Origin: Wenzhouxiangella limi
Lineage (GTDB): Bacteria > Pseudomonadota > Gammaproteobacteria > Xanthomonadales > Wenzhouxiangellaceae
Reading direction: 5' to 3'
Assembly (NCBI RefSeq): GCF_010499265.1
Contig: NZ_JAAGSC010000031.1
Location: 62,001 to 126,000, forward strand
DNA: 64,000 nt
Shown here: piece after piece, positions 52,404-63,951 of the stretch
Layout of the letters: every line of letters starts with the position of its first letter
Numbering within the stretch: the stretch's first letter is position 1
Notes under the pieces: model-generated
What the model saw: the letters and a program-made list of their open reading frames with translations, nothing else
Database searches by the model: none
Told to the model about the DNA's origin: nothing
Translations under genes and position numbers: made by a program

Positions 52404-54280
52404 TCAAAGCTGCGATGAACATGAAATACGGGTATTCGACGACGGCGCTGATCCTGCTCGGCGTGCTGTTTCTGGCCGTGACCATGCTGTCCGGGGCATT
52501 CCTGACCGGCGCCCGGCTCGATCTAACCGAAAACCGGCTCTACACGCTCAGCCCCGGGACAGTCAACCTGCTCGAGGCCATTAACGAGCCGATCAAGCTG
52601 GAGTTTTTCTTCAGCGAAGAGGCCAGCAGCGAGCTGCCGATGGTGCGCAACTTCGCGCGCCGGGTCCAGGAGCTGCTCGACGAAATGGCCCAGCACGCCG
52701 ATGGCGGTCTGGAGGTGCGACGGATCGATCCTGAGCCGTTCAGCGAGGCTGAGGACCGCGCGGCACTGCTGGGGCTGGAAGGCATACCGGTCGGTGCCGG
52801 GCAGGAAGAATCGCTCTACCTGGGGATCGTTGGCACCAACCGGGTCGACGGGCGCGAGGTGCTGCCTTTCATTTCGCCGGCGCGGGAGGCGTTCCTGGAA
52901 TACGAACTGGCGCGCATGATCTATATCCTCAGTCAGCCGCAGCGCCCCCGGGTCGGTTGGCTGAGCTCCCTGCCCATGACCGGTGGCATGGATGTCCGGA
53001 CCGGCCGCGAGCAGGAGGCCTGGGCGGTTTACGAGGAGATTGCCGAGCTGTTCGAGCTCGAACGAATCGAGGCTTCCGCCGAGGCGCTGCCGGAGGACAT
53101 CGACGTCCTGGTCCTGGTCCATCCGCGCGAGCTCAGCGACGCCATGCTGGCCGAGATCGAGGCATTTACGCTTGACGGCGGCCGCCTGCTGGCTTTTCTC
53201 GATCCGTTTGCCGAAACCGATCCCGGACCCGATCCGACCGACCCCGCCGGCGCGCTGACCGCTGATCGTCATTCCACCCTGGAACCGTTGCTGGCCTCCT
53301 GGGGCGTGGAGTTTTCCACTGAGGAGTTCATCGCTGACCTGGGACAGGCGCTGCAGGTTAATCTGCAGCAGGGCCAGCCGCCGGTGCGCCACCCCGCGAT
53401 CCTCGGCGTGACGGCCGACAACATGAATCCGGACGATGTCGTGACCGGCGATCTTGAGGTGATCAACATGGCCTCGGTTGGCTGGTTCGAGCTGACCGAG
53501 GAAAGCCCCTTAAGCCTTGAGCCGCTGCTCAGCAGCAGCCGCAACGCCGGACCGCTGCCGACCGAGCGGCTGCGCATGCTCGATGATCCGGAGGCCCTGG
53601 CCGATGAGTTCGGGCCGACCGGAGAGCGCTACACCCTGGCGGGAAGATTGTCCGGGCCGCTGGAAGCCGGGCGCATTACCGATGCGTCCGAGCCGGTTCC
53701 GGCGAGCGGACGAATCGACGCCATCCTGGTTGCTGACGCCGATTTCCTCGCCGACCGCTACTGGGTCCAGCGCCAGCGCTTTTTCGGGACGAGCCTGCTC
53801 GAGCCTTTTGCCAACAATGCCGATTTCGTCATCAACGCCATCGACAACCTGCTGGGCAATGCCGATCTGATCAGTATCCGCAGCCGGGCCACCTCGCGCC
53901 GGCCCTTTACCATGGTCGAGGAACTTCGACGTTCGGCCGAGCAGAGTCTGCGCGCCACCGAGCAGCGCCTGGAGTCCGAGCTGGCCGAGGCAGAGCGTCG
54001 GATCAATGAGCTCCAGCAGGCCCGGGGCGATGCCGATCTGAACGTGTTGACCGCCGAGCAGGAAGCCGAAATCGACCGTTTCATGGCTCGCCGCCTGGAA
54101 ATCCGGCAGCAGCTGCGCCAGGTGCGACGCGATCTGGACCGCGACATCGAGGCCCTGGGGACGCGTATCAAGGTCATTAATATCGCCATGATGCCGCTGC
54201 TGGTGACGATCTTCGCCCTGGTCCTGGCCTGGCGACGACGAAAAGCCTTTCGCCGCTCGCGCACGGGGGATGCGGCATGA
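52400..54280 (+). CDS. GldG-family ABC-type accessory protein
   Basis: Membrane-anchored protein of 626 residues of the GldG/ABC-type uncharacterised transport (PF09822) family. It has a transmembrane helix near residues 17-35, a soluble periplasmic region with GldG-like blocks (RLDLTENRLYTLSPGTVNLL, FISPAREAFLEYELARMIY, LDGGRLLAFLDPFAE), a coiled coil (about 535-600) and a C-terminal helix (about 597-615, VINIAMMPLLVTIFALVLAW). GTG 52400 overlaps the permease stop (GTGA); ATG 52415 or 52421 are alternatives. It probably forms the extracytoplasmic part of the transporter. Confidence 0.88.
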   Translation: MIKAAMNMKYGYSTTALILLGVLFLAVTMLSGAFLTGARLDLTENRLYTLSPGTVNLLEAINEPIKLEFFFSEEASSELPMVRNFARRVQELLDEMAQHADGGLEVRRIDPEPFSEAEDRAALLGLEGIPVGAGQEESLYLGIVGTNRVDGREVLPFISPAREAFLEYELARMIYILSQPQRPRVGWLSSLPMTGGMDVRTGREQEAWAVYEEIAELFELERIEASAEALPEDIDVLVLVHPRELSDAMLAEIEAFTLDGGRLLAFLDPFAETDPGPDPTDPAGALTADRHSTLEPLLASWGVEFSTEEFIADLGQALQVNLQQGQPPVRHPAILGVTADNMNPDDVVTGDLEVINMASVGWFELTEESPLSLEPLLSSSRNAGPLPTERLRMLDDPEALADEFGPTGERYTLAGRLSGPLEAGRITDASEPVPASGRIDAILVADADFLADRYWVQRQRFFGTSLLEPFANNADFVINAIDNLLGNADLISIRSRATSRRPFTMVEELRRSAEQSLRATEQRLESELAEAERRINELQQARGDADLNVLTAEQEAEIDRFMARRLEIRQQLRQVRRDLDRDIEALGTRIKVINIAMMPLLVTIFALVLAWRRRKAFRRSRTGDAA

Positions 54281-55320
54281 GCCCTCGCAGCATCGTTTTG
54301 CTGGGCGTCACTACCCTGATGGCGATCGTCGCCGCTTTGCTGTTGACTGGCGAGCGCAATGACCCGCAAGCGGAGCGCGCCGGGCGCCTTGTGCCCGAGT
54401 TGCGGCCGGTCGTCAACGAGATCGACGCGATCGATATCGTGGCCGCCGGCGAGACTGTGGTGGCCCGTTTGCGCCGCGACCAGGAGCGCTGGCGAGTGGA
54501 GAATCGAGACGGTTACGACGCCGATTTCCGACGCGTTCATGACCTGCTGCGCGAGCTGGCCGAGGCGAGCCGGGCCGAGCCGCGGACGACGCTGGAAGAG
54601 TGGTACCCACGCCTGGGACTGAGTGGCGTGGAATCGGAAGCGGCCCGAGGTCTGCGGGTTTCCTTCCCGGGCAGAGATCTGCCCGCGGTCATCCTGGGTG
54701 ATCGTGACGAGACCACCGGCGGTCGCTACGCGCGGCTGGTCGGGCAGGGGCAGAGTTGGCTGACTGACCAGCCCCTGGCGTTGCCGCCGACCGCAATCGG
54801 CTGGCTGGAGCGCAGCGTCATGGACATCCCGGGCACCGAACTGGCAGAGGTCACCATCGTCCATCCAGACGGCGACCGGGTGCGCCTGCGCCCAGGCAGC
54901 GAAGAAGGTGATCAATGGGTGCTGCTGGACGTGCCCGAGGGTCGTGAAGCCCGTCCGGCGTGGGAAATCCGGCCCGTCGCCAACGGCCTTGCCAATATCA
55001 CGCTGGAAGATGTCCGCCGTCATGAGGCGGTGCCCGATGATGCCATTCGCGCGCTCTACGTCACCCGCGATGGGCTGAACTTTGTTGTCGACCTGTTCGT
55101 CGACGAGGACGTTGCGTGGGCTCATTTCACGGTTTCGGCCGAGCCTGAAGCGGTCCCGGTCGGCGAGGAGACTGGCAATCAGGAACGGGATCGCCTGTTG
55201 GCCGACGCCGCGGCGGTCGATGCCCGGCTCTCGCCCTGGCAGTTTGCCCTGCCGACCGCCAAGTTCGAGACCATGACCCGCCGCCTGGAAGACCTGCTGG
55301 CCGATCCGGCGGCCGACTAG
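54277..55320 (+). CDS. DUF4340 domain protein
   Basis: Protein of 347 residues with one N-terminal transmembrane helix or uncleaved signal (about 5-24) and two DUF4340-type repeats (WRVENRDGYDADFRRVHDLL at about 69-88; WEIRPVANGLANITLEDVRR at about 229-248). DUF4340 proteins often follow GldG-like genes, as here, and appear to be an extracytoplasmic partner. The ATG overlaps the previous stop by 4 bp. Its TAG stop falls within the CTAG at the left border of a MITE-like inverted repeat, so the reading frame may have been truncated or altered at its very end by the insertion. Confidence 0.85.
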   Translation: MSPRSIVLLGVTTLMAIVAALLLTGERNDPQAERAGRLVPELRPVVNEIDAIDIVAAGETVVARLRRDQERWRVENRDGYDADFRRVHDLLRELAEASRAEPRTTLEEWYPRLGLSGVESEAARGLRVSFPGRDLPAVILGDRDETTGGRYARLVGQGQSWLTDQPLALPPTAIGWLERSVMDIPGTELAEVTIVHPDGDRVRLRPGSEEGDQWVLLDVPEGREARPAWEIRPVANGLANITLEDVRRHEAVPDDAIRALYVTRDGLNFVVDLFVDEDVAWAHFTVSAEPEAVPVGEETGNQERDRLLADAAAVDARLSPWQFALPTAKFETMTRRLEDLLADPAAD

Positions 55321-55585
55321 TGGGCCATGCGGCTAATTGGGTAACACTCAGCCGTCGCACAAGCGTTGTGGGCAAGGCGCGCGAGCGCAGGACTGGCCTT
55401 CGCCAATTCAAGCGAGTGGAACGCAGCCCACGGCGCTTGTGCGGCGGCCCTGCGGGAGCCACTGTGCTGGCGCGACTCGGCGTTGCGTTCCTTGGCAAGG
55501 GCTGGCCATTCCCTGCGGAACGCGCCTTGATTCGCGCCAGCACAGTGGCTCTGAGTGTTACCCAATTAGCCGCATGGCCCACTAG
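55317..55585. mobile_element. MITE-like nested inverted-repeat element flanked by CTAG
   Basis: Perfect 35-bp inverted repeats bound the element: left arm 55317-55351 (beginning CTAGTGGGCCATGCGG) and right arm 55551-55585. Inside are two further stems: A, 55351-55365 with 55434-55448 (14 of 15 match), and B, 55456-55475 with 55532-55551 (20 of 20 match), so the strand can fold as a cloverleaf. Removing CTAG leaves a 261-bp element with TGGGCC/GGCCCA ends and a 4-bp CTAG at both sides, like a target duplication. TGGCCCACTAG is repeated in tandem at 55575-55585 and 55586-55596. It has no gene of its own. It lies between convergent DUF4340 and oxyR genes and contributes both TAG stops. Confidence 0.75.
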
Positions 55586-55592
55586 TGGCCCA

Positions 55593-56495
55593 CTAGGGTC
55601 GGAGCAGGGCAGGTTCGATGCTGGCGAATATTTTGGCGATCTGCTCGAGGAAATCAGCCAGCGCGGAACTCTTTCGCCAGACCATGGCGATGCTGCGTTT
55701 GGGGCCCTTGCTGTCGAACGGCCGCGTGACCAGGTTCTCGGTCGGGGCAACCGGCGGTTTGACCGACAGCACGGGCATCAGGGTGATCCCGGTATTGGCC
55801 GCCACCATCTGCCGCAGGGTTTCCATGCTGGTGGCGTGAAAATCGAGTTTCTCGTGCGCCCCGGTCATCTGGCAGACTTCGAGGGCGTGCTCACGCAGGC
55901 AGTGCCCGTCTTCAAGCAGCAGCAGCTCCTGGTCTTCCAGGTCGGCCATGGTGAGTTCCCGGTTGCGGCTGAGCGGGTGACCGTCGGGCATGGCCACCAC
56001 GAAGGGCTCTTCGAACAGCGTGCGCGCCATCAGCTGGTCGCTGCCCACCGGCAGCGCCAGCAGTCCGGCATCCAAGCGCCCCTGGGCCAGCATGTCGAGA
56101 ATTTCTTCGGTTTTTTCCTCGAACAGCCGCAGCGTCAAACGGGGGAAGCGGCGGCGGATGGTCGGGACCACGTGCGGCAGCAGGTACGGCGCCAGGGTCG
56201 GGAAAATGCCGATTCTCAGCAGGCCGCTCTCCGGGTCCAGCGCGCGGCGGGCGGTGGCGCGCATGGCCTCCACTTCCGCCAGAATGCCGCGGCAGCGCGC
56301 GACCACTTCTTCGCCGACCCGGGTCAGCATCACCTGCCGGGGAGACCGCTCGACCAGCTGCACACCCAGCTCTTCCTCGAGCTTGCGGATCTGCGTGCTC
56401 AGCGTCGGCTGACTGACGAAACAGCGCTCGGCCGCCTTGCTGAAATGGCGCACGTCAGCCAGGGTAACCAGGTACTGCATCGCCCGTATGTTCAT
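55593..56495 (-). CDS. oxyR: Hydrogen peroxide-inducible regulator OxyR
   Basis: LysR-type regulator of 300 residues. The N-terminal winged helix (AMQYLVTLADVRHFSKAAER, VSQPTLSTQIRKLEEELG) is followed by the OxyR sensor domain. The redox cysteines are at C199 and C208 (EDGHCLREHALEVC), the same numbering as in E. coli OxyR, so disulfide switching by H2O2 is expected. The TAG stop lies in the CTAG repeated at the right border of the MITE-like element. It follows aidB by 111 bp on the same strand; a TAGAAT-type -10 lies just upstream of its ATG. Confidence 0.95.
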   Translation of the reverse strand: MNIRAMQYLVTLADVRHFSKAAERCFVSQPTLSTQIRKLEEELGVQLVERSPRQVMLTRVGEEVVARCRGILAEVEAMRATARRALDPESGLLRIGIFPTLAPYLLPHVVPTIRRRFPRLTLRLFEEKTEEILDMLAQGRLDAGLLALPVGSDQLMARTLFEEPFVVAMPDGHPLSRNRELTMADLEDQELLLLEDGHCLREHALEVCQMTGAHEKLDFHATSMETLRQMVAANTGITLMPVLSVKPPVAPTENLVTRPFDSKGPKRSIAMVWRKSSALADFLEQIAKIFASIEPALLRP

Positions 56496-56606
56496 GATTC
56501 CATTCTACGCCAGGGCAGGATTTTTTTACTGACGGGTTGTTTCATGGCTTTTCACCCGTCCTGAGTGCACGGCTGGTGAACAGGCTCGATCAAGTGGCGC
56601 TGCAGG

Positions 56607-58253
56607 TCAGCTTGGCCCATTCAGCGGATGGGCGCGCGCAATCAGGCTGACGCTGTCCACGCCCTCGGGTAACTGGCCGAACAGCAGCCCGGGTTGTTGC
56701 TCCAGCCGGCTGGCGACAAACGCGGAAGCAACCAGGTTGTTGCCGCCTTGCATCAGAATGCTGCCCTGCAGCGCCAGCGCAATGTCCTCGACCACGATTC
56801 GGGCTTGCGCTTGCTGCGGCTTGCCGGGGCGAAGCCGGTCCAGGATTCGTTGCCGGCACCTTGCCAGGGCGTCGCTGGCGGTTGCGTGCGGTTCGAGCAG
56901 GCTCATCAAGGCGTCCAGACAGCGCGGTTCGCGCTCCAGAGCGCGCAAGACGTCCAGGCACTGGACGTTGCCTGAACCCTCCCAGATGGCGTTGACCGGG
57001 GCTTCGCGATACAGGCGCGGCAGGATGAATTCTTCGACGTAGCCGGCCCCGCCCATGCATTCCTGGGCTTCGTTGATCACTCCGACGGCGCGTTTGCAGA
57101 CCCAGTACTTGGCAACCGGCGTGGCGATGCGCGCCAGCAACTCGGACTCCGGGTCGCCCCGGGCGGCGAGCTCGAAACGCCGGGCCAGGTGCAGGGCCAG
57201 CCGCATGGCGGCCTCGGACTCCAGCGCCAGATCGGCCAGGACGTTCATCATTAGCGGCTGGCTGGCCAGGCGCTGCCCGAAAGCCTCGCGCTGGCTGCAG
57301 TGGTGGACGGCCTGGGCCACGGCCTGGCGCATCAGCGAAGCCGACCCGATCACGCAGTCCAGCCGGGTCTCGCCGACCATGCGGATGATGGTGGCCACGC
57401 CGCGGCCGGGTTCGCCGAGCATCTGCGCCCAGGTGCCCGGGTATTCGATTTCCGACGAGGCGTTGGAGAGATTACCAAGCTTGTCTTTGAGGCGCTGGAT
57501 ATGGATCGGGTTGACGCTGCCGTCGGGACGCCAGCGCGGCACCAGAAAGCAGCTCAGGCCGTCGCTGGTCTGGGCGAGGCTCAGAAACGCGTCGGACATG
57601 GGCGCTGAGCAAAACCACTTGTGGCCGACGAGTTCGTAGGCCTGTCCCGGCCCGGCCGCGCCCAGCGGCCTGGCGCGGGTGGTATTGGCGCGCACGTCCG
57701 ATCCGCCCTGTTTTTCGGTCATGGCCATGCCGAAGGTGGCGCCGCGTTTTTCACCGGCCTGGCAAAACCGGGGATCGTAGGCCTGGGTGAGAACGCGGGG
57801 CTCCCAGACTTCGGCGATCTCGGGTTGGAGACGCAGCGAAGGAACCACCGCATGGGTCATGGTGATCGGGCACATGGTGCCGGCTTCGAATTGGTTGTGC
57901 AGGTACATCAGGGCTGAGCGGGCGATGCGCGCGCCTGGCTGACCGGTCCAGGTCAGCGACGCCAGGCCGTGACCGATGCCCAGTTCCATCAGTCGGTGAT
58001 AGCTGGGGTGGAAGTCGACCTGATCGATGCGATGGCCGTAGCGATCGTGGGTTCTGAGCACGGGTTTGTGCCGGTTGGCCAGATCGCCGAGGCTGAGAAT
58101 CTCATGTCCGGCAATCTCGCCGTAGTTCAGAAGCTGCGCCGCCCATTCGCTGCCGCCTTCCAGGGCGACGGCCTCCTGAAGCGCCGGATCGCCGGCATAG
58201 GCGTTGTAGTTTTCCAGGGGCAGGGGCTGGTTGTTGACTTCATGGGTTGCCAT
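56607..58253 (-). CDS. aidB: AidB-type acyl-CoA dehydrogenase
   Basis: Flavoprotein of 548 residues close in length and motifs to E. coli AidB, which belongs to the adaptive response to alkylation and binds DNA. Visible blocks: NQPLPLENYNAYAGDPAL at the N-terminus, FGMAMTEKQGGSDVRANTT for FAD, GHKWFCSAPMSDAFL, LGNLSNASSEIEYPGTWAQM and ECMGGAGYVEEFILPRLYRE, which are characteristic of AidB. ATG 58253 is preceded by no strong ribosome-binding site. Divergent from a small lipoprotein gene. No ada gene is present in the window. Confidence 0.94.
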   Translation of the reverse strand: MATHEVNNQPLPLENYNAYAGDPALQEAVALEGGSEWAAQLLNYGEIAGHEILSLGDLANRHKPVLRTHDRYGHRIDQVDFHPSYHRLMELGIGHGLASLTWTGQPGARIARSALMYLHNQFEAGTMCPITMTHAVVPSLRLQPEIAEVWEPRVLTQAYDPRFCQAGEKRGATFGMAMTEKQGGSDVRANTTRARPLGAAGPGQAYELVGHKWFCSAPMSDAFLSLAQTSDGLSCFLVPRWRPDGSVNPIHIQRLKDKLGNLSNASSEIEYPGTWAQMLGEPGRGVATIIRMVGETRLDCVIGSASLMRQAVAQAVHHCSQREAFGQRLASQPLMMNVLADLALESEAAMRLALHLARRFELAARGDPESELLARIATPVAKYWVCKRAVGVINEAQECMGGAGYVEEFILPRLYREAPVNAIWEGSGNVQCLDVLRALEREPRCLDALMSLLEPHATASDALARCRQRILDRLRPGKPQQAQARIVVEDIALALQGSILMQGGNNLVASAFVASRLEQQPGLLFGQLPEGVDSVSLIARAHPLNGPS

Positions 58254-58350
58254 GCAGACGTGCTCTTTGCGGTTGTTTGCCGGGGTGGGCGGAGAAGCTC
58301 CAGTCTAACAACCGGCTGACGCGGCATGCCGCAGGCGCTAGACTGAGCTT

Positions 58351-58536
58351 GTGAAACGGATAGCCCTCGTGCTGGTCGTTGTGGTCTTGCTGCCCGCCTG
58401 CGGCGGTAGCGATTCCGAACCGGCTGATCTCCTGGCTCCGCAGCGAGAGGCGCTGGAGCGGGCCGAGGGCGTGGAGCAGGCCCTCGACGAGGCCGCAGAA
58501 CGGCAGCGGCGGCGGATCGACGAGCAGGGCGGCTGA
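58351..58536 (+). CDS. Small lipoprotein, uncharacterised
   Basis: Protein of 61 residues with a lipoprotein signal (KRIALVLVVVVLLPACGG; lipobox LPAC, modified Cys17), followed by a short charged helix rich in Glu, Ala and Arg (QREALERAEGVEQALDEAAE). It starts at GTG 58351 and has its own terminator at 58544-58582. Function is unknown. It is divergent from aidB by 97 bp. Confidence 0.75.
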   Translation: MKRIALVLVVVVLLPACGGSDSEPADLLAPQREALERAEGVEQALDEAAERQRRRIDEQGG

Positions 58537-58543
58537 CCGTGAC

Positions 58544-58582
58544 CGCGGCCGCCGCCTGGCTATCGGGGCGGCCGCGCTTTTT
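58544..58582 (+). terminator. Intrinsic terminator after the small lipoprotein gene
   Basis: A perfect 10-bp GC-rich stem, CGCGGCCGCC at 58544-58553 and GGCGGCCGCG at 58567-58576, has a 13-nt loop and is followed by five T residues (58578-58582). It separates the lipoprotein gene from the convergent S9 peptidase gene. Confidence 0.8.
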
Positions 58583-58597
58583 CAACGGCAGACGGCT

Positions 58598-60547
58598 TTA
58601 CGGATCCAGTCCCAGCACCTCGGTCAGGAACAGCGTTTCGGCTTCGCGGCGGAATTCGCGGTTGGACTGGCGGGCGAAGCCGTGGCCTTCGTCCAGTGCC
58701 AGCAGGTACCAGGGGTTGCCGCCAGCACCGCGCACGGCCTCGAGAATTTGTTCGGCCTCCGAAGCGGGCACGCGCGGATCATTGGCGCCCTGAATGATGA
58801 ACAGCGGGGCGGTGATGCGCTCGGCGTTGTTCGACGGCGAGATCGATTCGAGGTGTTCCCGGACCTCCGGGTCGCGTTCGTCGCCGTATTCGACGCGGCG
58901 CAAATCTCGCCGGTAGCCGGCGGTGTTCTCGAGAAAGGTCACGAAGTTCGAGATCCCGACGATGTTGACACCGCCTGCCAGGCGGTCGGAGTAATGCATC
59001 AGGCTGGCCAGCACCATGTAGCCGCCGTAGGAGCCGCCGTAGACGACGACCCTGTCCTCGTCCAGGTCGGGCTGCTGGTCGATCCAGTCGAGCAGGGCGC
59101 CGATATCGAACACCGAGTTTTCGCGCAGCAGGACGTTGTCGAGGTTGACGTACTCGTTGCCGTAGCCGGCCGAACCACGCACATTGGGGACCACGACCGC
59201 TGCCCCCATTTCATGCACCCAGTACATGTAGGTCGAGCTGAAGCCCGGCCGGGCCTGGCTTTCCGGGCCGCCGTGAATGGAGACGATGACCGGATGCGGT
59301 CCGTCGCCATCGGGTCGGTGGACAAAGGCCGGGATTTCCAGACCGTCGAAGCTCGTGTACTGGATCAGCTCGGGCGCGCGAAAGCGCGACGTGTCCAGTC
59401 CACCGACTTCGGATTCGGTCCAGCGCAGCAGTTCGCCGGAGGCCGGTTCGAAGGTCCAGGCATCGCCCGGGGAGCCGGCATAACTGTGGCTGAAGCCAAG
59501 GCGCTGACCGTCCGGGCTGAAGCGCACGCTGCCGATCCGGCCGGCCGGTAGTTGCGGACCGCTCCGGCGCTGACCGGAGACCAGATCGAGCAGGTGCAGC
59601 TCGGAAACGCCGCCGGCGTTGATGGTGTAGGCCATCAGCTTGCCGTCGGGCGAAATGTCCATGGCCTGAACGTCCCAGGGGTGCTCGACCACCACCCGCT
59701 CTTCGCCGGAGGACAGGTCGATCGCCAGGATGCGGCGGAATTCGGCGTCGGCATCGCTGACCACGAAAAGCTCGGAGCCGTCGGCAGAAAACCGCGCCGC
59801 GCCGTAGGCGACCTGGCGATCCGGCTGGATTCGGGTCATCTCACCGCTTTCCAGATCGAGCAGGAACAGGCGCGACTCGTTGATCGAGATGTAGCGTCCG
59901 AGCAGCAGCTGGCGGCCATCCGGGGACCACTCGCGCGGTGCGGTCGCGCCTTCGGCCTGGACCAGCCTGCGGCGCGTGTCCGGCTTCGACGGGTCGGCCA
60001 CCCAGATGGTGTAGTCAGGCTGCTCCCAGGTCGCCGATGCCCACGCGACCTGGTCACCGTCGGGTGACCAGGTAAAGCCCTGGTTGCGGGTCTCGCTTTC
60101 GGTGAAACGGATCGAAGTGCCGGTTTTGGGGTCGAACAGGAAGCCCTGGTAGAACTCGTCACCGCCGACATCCCGGGAAAACATGAACTGGCCCGAGCCA
60201 TCCGGCCGCACGCTGGCTCCACCGGTGCGCTCGTCGTAGAAGGTGACCTGGCGCCGGGCGCCCATGGGCCGGGCTACATGGTGAATCTGGCTGGTCTCGC
60301 CGAAGCGGGTGGTGATGTAGATACCGCCGTCAGGGCCGAAATCCGACAGCGACGCCGAGCGCACGTTCTGGTACTGGCGCAGGCGTTCGCGGACCTCTGG
60401 CGGAATGTCGGGGATGTTCTCCATCACCAGGTTGCCCTGCTGCACGCGCACGGGGGCCTGGTCGGCGATGGCGGGTGCCAGCAGACACAGGCCGGCCAGC
60501 AGGCCAAACAGGTGCAGGGAAGATCGGGTTCTACGGCATTGGGGCAT
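58598..60547 (-). CDS. S9 family prolyl oligopeptidase-type peptidase, secreted
   Basis: Periplasmic serine peptidase of 649 residues with a signal peptide ([15 protein letters not shown], cleaved near residue 28), a WD/PD40-type beta-propeller (about 50-385, repeats such as [14 protein letters not shown] and [14 protein letters not shown]) and a C-terminal alpha/beta hydrolase domain. The catalytic triad is intact: Ser in GGSYGGY, Asp in GANDPRVP and His in DEGHGF. Likely acts as a dipeptidyl or oligopeptidyl peptidase in peptide scavenging. It ends 61 bp from the convergent lipoprotein gene. Confidence 0.93.
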   Translation of the reverse strand: MPQCRRTRSSLHLFGLLAGLCLLAPAIADQAPVRVQQGNLVMENIPDIPPEVRERLRQYQNVRSASLSDFGPDGGIYITTRFGETSQIHHVARPMGARRQVTFYDERTGGASVRPDGSGQFMFSRDVGGDEFYQGFLFDPKTGTSIRFTESETRNQGFTWSPDGDQVAWASATWEQPDYTIWVADPSKPDTRRRLVQAEGATAPREWSPDGRQLLLGRYISINESRLFLLDLESGEMTRIQPDRQVAYGAARFSADGSELFVVSDADAEFRRILAIDLSSGEERVVVEHPWDVQAMDISPDGKLMAYTINAGGVSELHLLDLVSGQRRSGPQLPAGRIGSVRFSPDGQRLGFSHSYAGSPGDAWTFEPASGELLRWTESEVGGLDTSRFRAPELIQYTSFDGLEIPAFVHRPDGDGPHPVIVSIHGGPESQARPGFSSTYMYWVHEMGAAVVVPNVRGSAGYGNEYVNLDNVLLRENSVFDIGALLDWIDQQPDLDEDRVVVYGGSYGGYMVLASLMHYSDRLAGGVNIVGISNFVTFLENTAGYRRDLRRVEYGDERDPEVREHLESISPSNNAERITAPLFIIQGANDPRVPASEAEQILEAVRGAGGNPWYLLALDEGHGFARQSNREFRREAETLFLTEVLGLDP

Positions 60548-60581
60548 GTTTGGGTCTCCAGAAAACAGGCGGTTGAGAAGT

Positions 60582-60959
60582 TCAGTCGGGAAGAATCATG
60601 CCGGCCAGCGCGCGGCGATCCTCGCTCATCAAGACGTTGAAAGTGCGCGCTGCGGCAACCAGCGTCATGCACTCCAGGCCGATCCCGTGGCGGAAGAACA
60701 GGTTTTGAACGCGGGCATCCGGAAACTGCGGACGAGAGCCGATTCCGATCAACACCAGCTCTGGCTGCAGCGCCACCAGCGGTTCGACCGTGGCCTCGTC
60801 GAGGTCGGCCAGGGATCGCACCGGCCAGTGGTCTTCGAGCAGCCGCGCCCCGACCAGGAAGCTGGCGGAGAAGGCACGATCATTGACCACGACAAGACCG
60901 TCGTCGATCTGGCGGATGTAGTGATGATTGCCGGGCCGGTTCTCGGTCAGGTTCAGCAT
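60582..60959 (-). CDS. Mth938-like domain protein
   Basis: Small protein of 125 residues in the Mth938/DUF498 family (NDUFAF3-like). Recognisable features are the beta-strands [19 protein letters not shown] and the conserved core [20 protein letters not shown], with [20 protein letters not shown] near the end. In mitochondria NDUFAF3 helps assemble complex I, but the bacterial role is unknown. It lies 34 bp upstream of the S9 peptidase gene and 18 bp downstream of yhbY on the same strand. Confidence 0.88.
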   Translation of the reverse strand: MLNLTENRPGNHHYIRQIDDGLVVVNDRAFSASFLVGARLLEDHWPVRSLADLDEATVEPLVALQPELVLIGIGSRPQFPDARVQNLFFRHGIGLECMTLVAAARTFNVLMSEDRRALAGMILPD

Positions 60960-60977
60960 GATGGGAACGGAAGCGCC

Positions 60978-61271
60978 TCAGCGGGGCAGGGCAATTCCGG
61001 GTTTTTTGCGATGGCGCCGATAGTAGCAGGCCACCTGGCCGATCTGGTGAACCAGTTCTGCGCCGGTCATGGCGGCGATTTCCGCGATCCAGGTCTTGCG
61101 CTGTTCACGATCGGCCCGAACCTTGACCTTGATCAGCTCGTGGTGCTCCAGTGCCTGTTCGAGCTCCGCGCGCACGTTTTCGCTCAGGCCCTTGTCGGCC
61201 ACCATGACCACGGGGTCGAGATCGTGCGTCAGTCCGCGCAGATACTTGCGCTGCGTGTTGCTCAGGGCCAT
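60978..61271 (-). CDS. yhbY: Ribosome assembly RNA-binding protein YhbY
   Basis: CRM-domain protein of 97 residues that associates with pre-50S subunits. The fold is shown by [20 protein letters not shown] and the KH-like GxxG equivalent in [19 protein letters not shown], then [20 protein letters not shown]. Divergent from rlmE across 66 bp, the conserved gammaproteobacterial arrangement yhbY/rlmE-ftsH. The ATG at 61271 gives the standard length. Confidence 0.94.
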   Translation of the reverse strand: MALSNTQRKYLRGLTHDLDPVVMVADKGLSENVRAELEQALEHHELIKVKVRADREQRKTWIAEIAAMTGAELVHQIGQVACYYRRHRKKPGIALPR

Positions 61272-61337
61272 GCCTATTCCGGTGATAATGGGGGCATTAG
61301 TGTAACCAGTTCGCGTCGGCTGAAGGAGGCTGCGTCT

Positions 61338-61940
61338 GTGAGCAAAGCCTGGAAGAACCGGCAGCAGAATGATCCCTACGTGCGCCGTGCCCGGGAGGAA
61401 GGCTACCGGGCCAGGGCCGCCTACAAGCTGCTGGAGCTCGACGAAAAGGACGGGCTGCTGCGCGGCGCCCGGGTGGTGGTCGACCTGGGCGCGGCGCCGG
61501 GCAGCTGGTCACAGGTCGCGCGCCGAGTGCTTGGAGATGGGGCAAGCGTGATTGCGCTGGACCTGCTGCCCATGGAACCCTTGCCGGGGGTCACTTTCCT
61601 GGAAGGCGATTTTCGCGAGGACGCGGTGCTGGCCGAGCTGGAAAGCCGGCTCGAGGGTCGCAAGGTCGATCTTGTGCTTTCCGACATGGCCCCCAATTTA
61701 TCGGGCATCGGACCGGCGGACCAGGCTCGCAGCATCGACCTGGCGGAACTCGCGCTGGCGTTTGCGCGCGACTGGCTGGATCCCTCCGGGCATTGTGCGG
61801 TCAAAGTGTTTCAGGGCGCTGGATTTGACGAATTGCTCACCGATTTCCGGCGAACCTTTTCGACCGTCAAAGTCCGCAAGCCTGCCGCTTCCCGGGCCGA
61901 AAGCCGGGAGGTTTACCTGGTTGGCGCCGGGCTGGCCTGA
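61338..61940 (+). CDS. rlmE: 23S rRNA (uridine(2552)-2'-O)-methyltransferase
   Basis: RrmJ/RlmE methylates U2552 in the A-loop during late 50S assembly and is a heat-shock enzyme in E. coli. The 200-residue protein has SAM-binding [16 protein letters not shown] (about residues 37-52) and the K-D-K-E tetrad in AYKLLEL, LSDMAPN, AVKVFQG and [10 protein letters not shown] 61338 is selected by AAGGAGG at 61323-61329. It lies upstream of ftsH by 71 bp, the same pair as in E. coli. Confidence 0.96.
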   Translation: MSKAWKNRQQNDPYVRRAREEGYRARAAYKLLELDEKDGLLRGARVVVDLGAAPGSWSQVARRVLGDGASVIALDLLPMEPLPGVTFLEGDFREDAVLAELESRLEGRKVDLVLSDMAPNLSGIGPADQARSIDLAELALAFARDWLDPSGHCAVKVFQGAGFDELLTDFRRTFSTVKVRKPAASRAESREVYLVGAGLA

Positions 61941-62011
61941 TTGTCCGGAGTCGTCACGTCTCTGCCGTACAATACGGGTTCGCTATCACAGTTCAGAACC
62001 GGAGAAAGCCG

Positions 62012-63925
<1,914 letters not shown>

Positions 63926-63951
63926 CCGCGCGACGCGCCCGTTGCACGCAC

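Noticed and set aside
55320-56564. Plus-strand frame running through the MITE-like element and antisense to oxyR
   Set aside because: It only reads the inverted repeat and the reverse of oxyR; no motif or start signal supports it.
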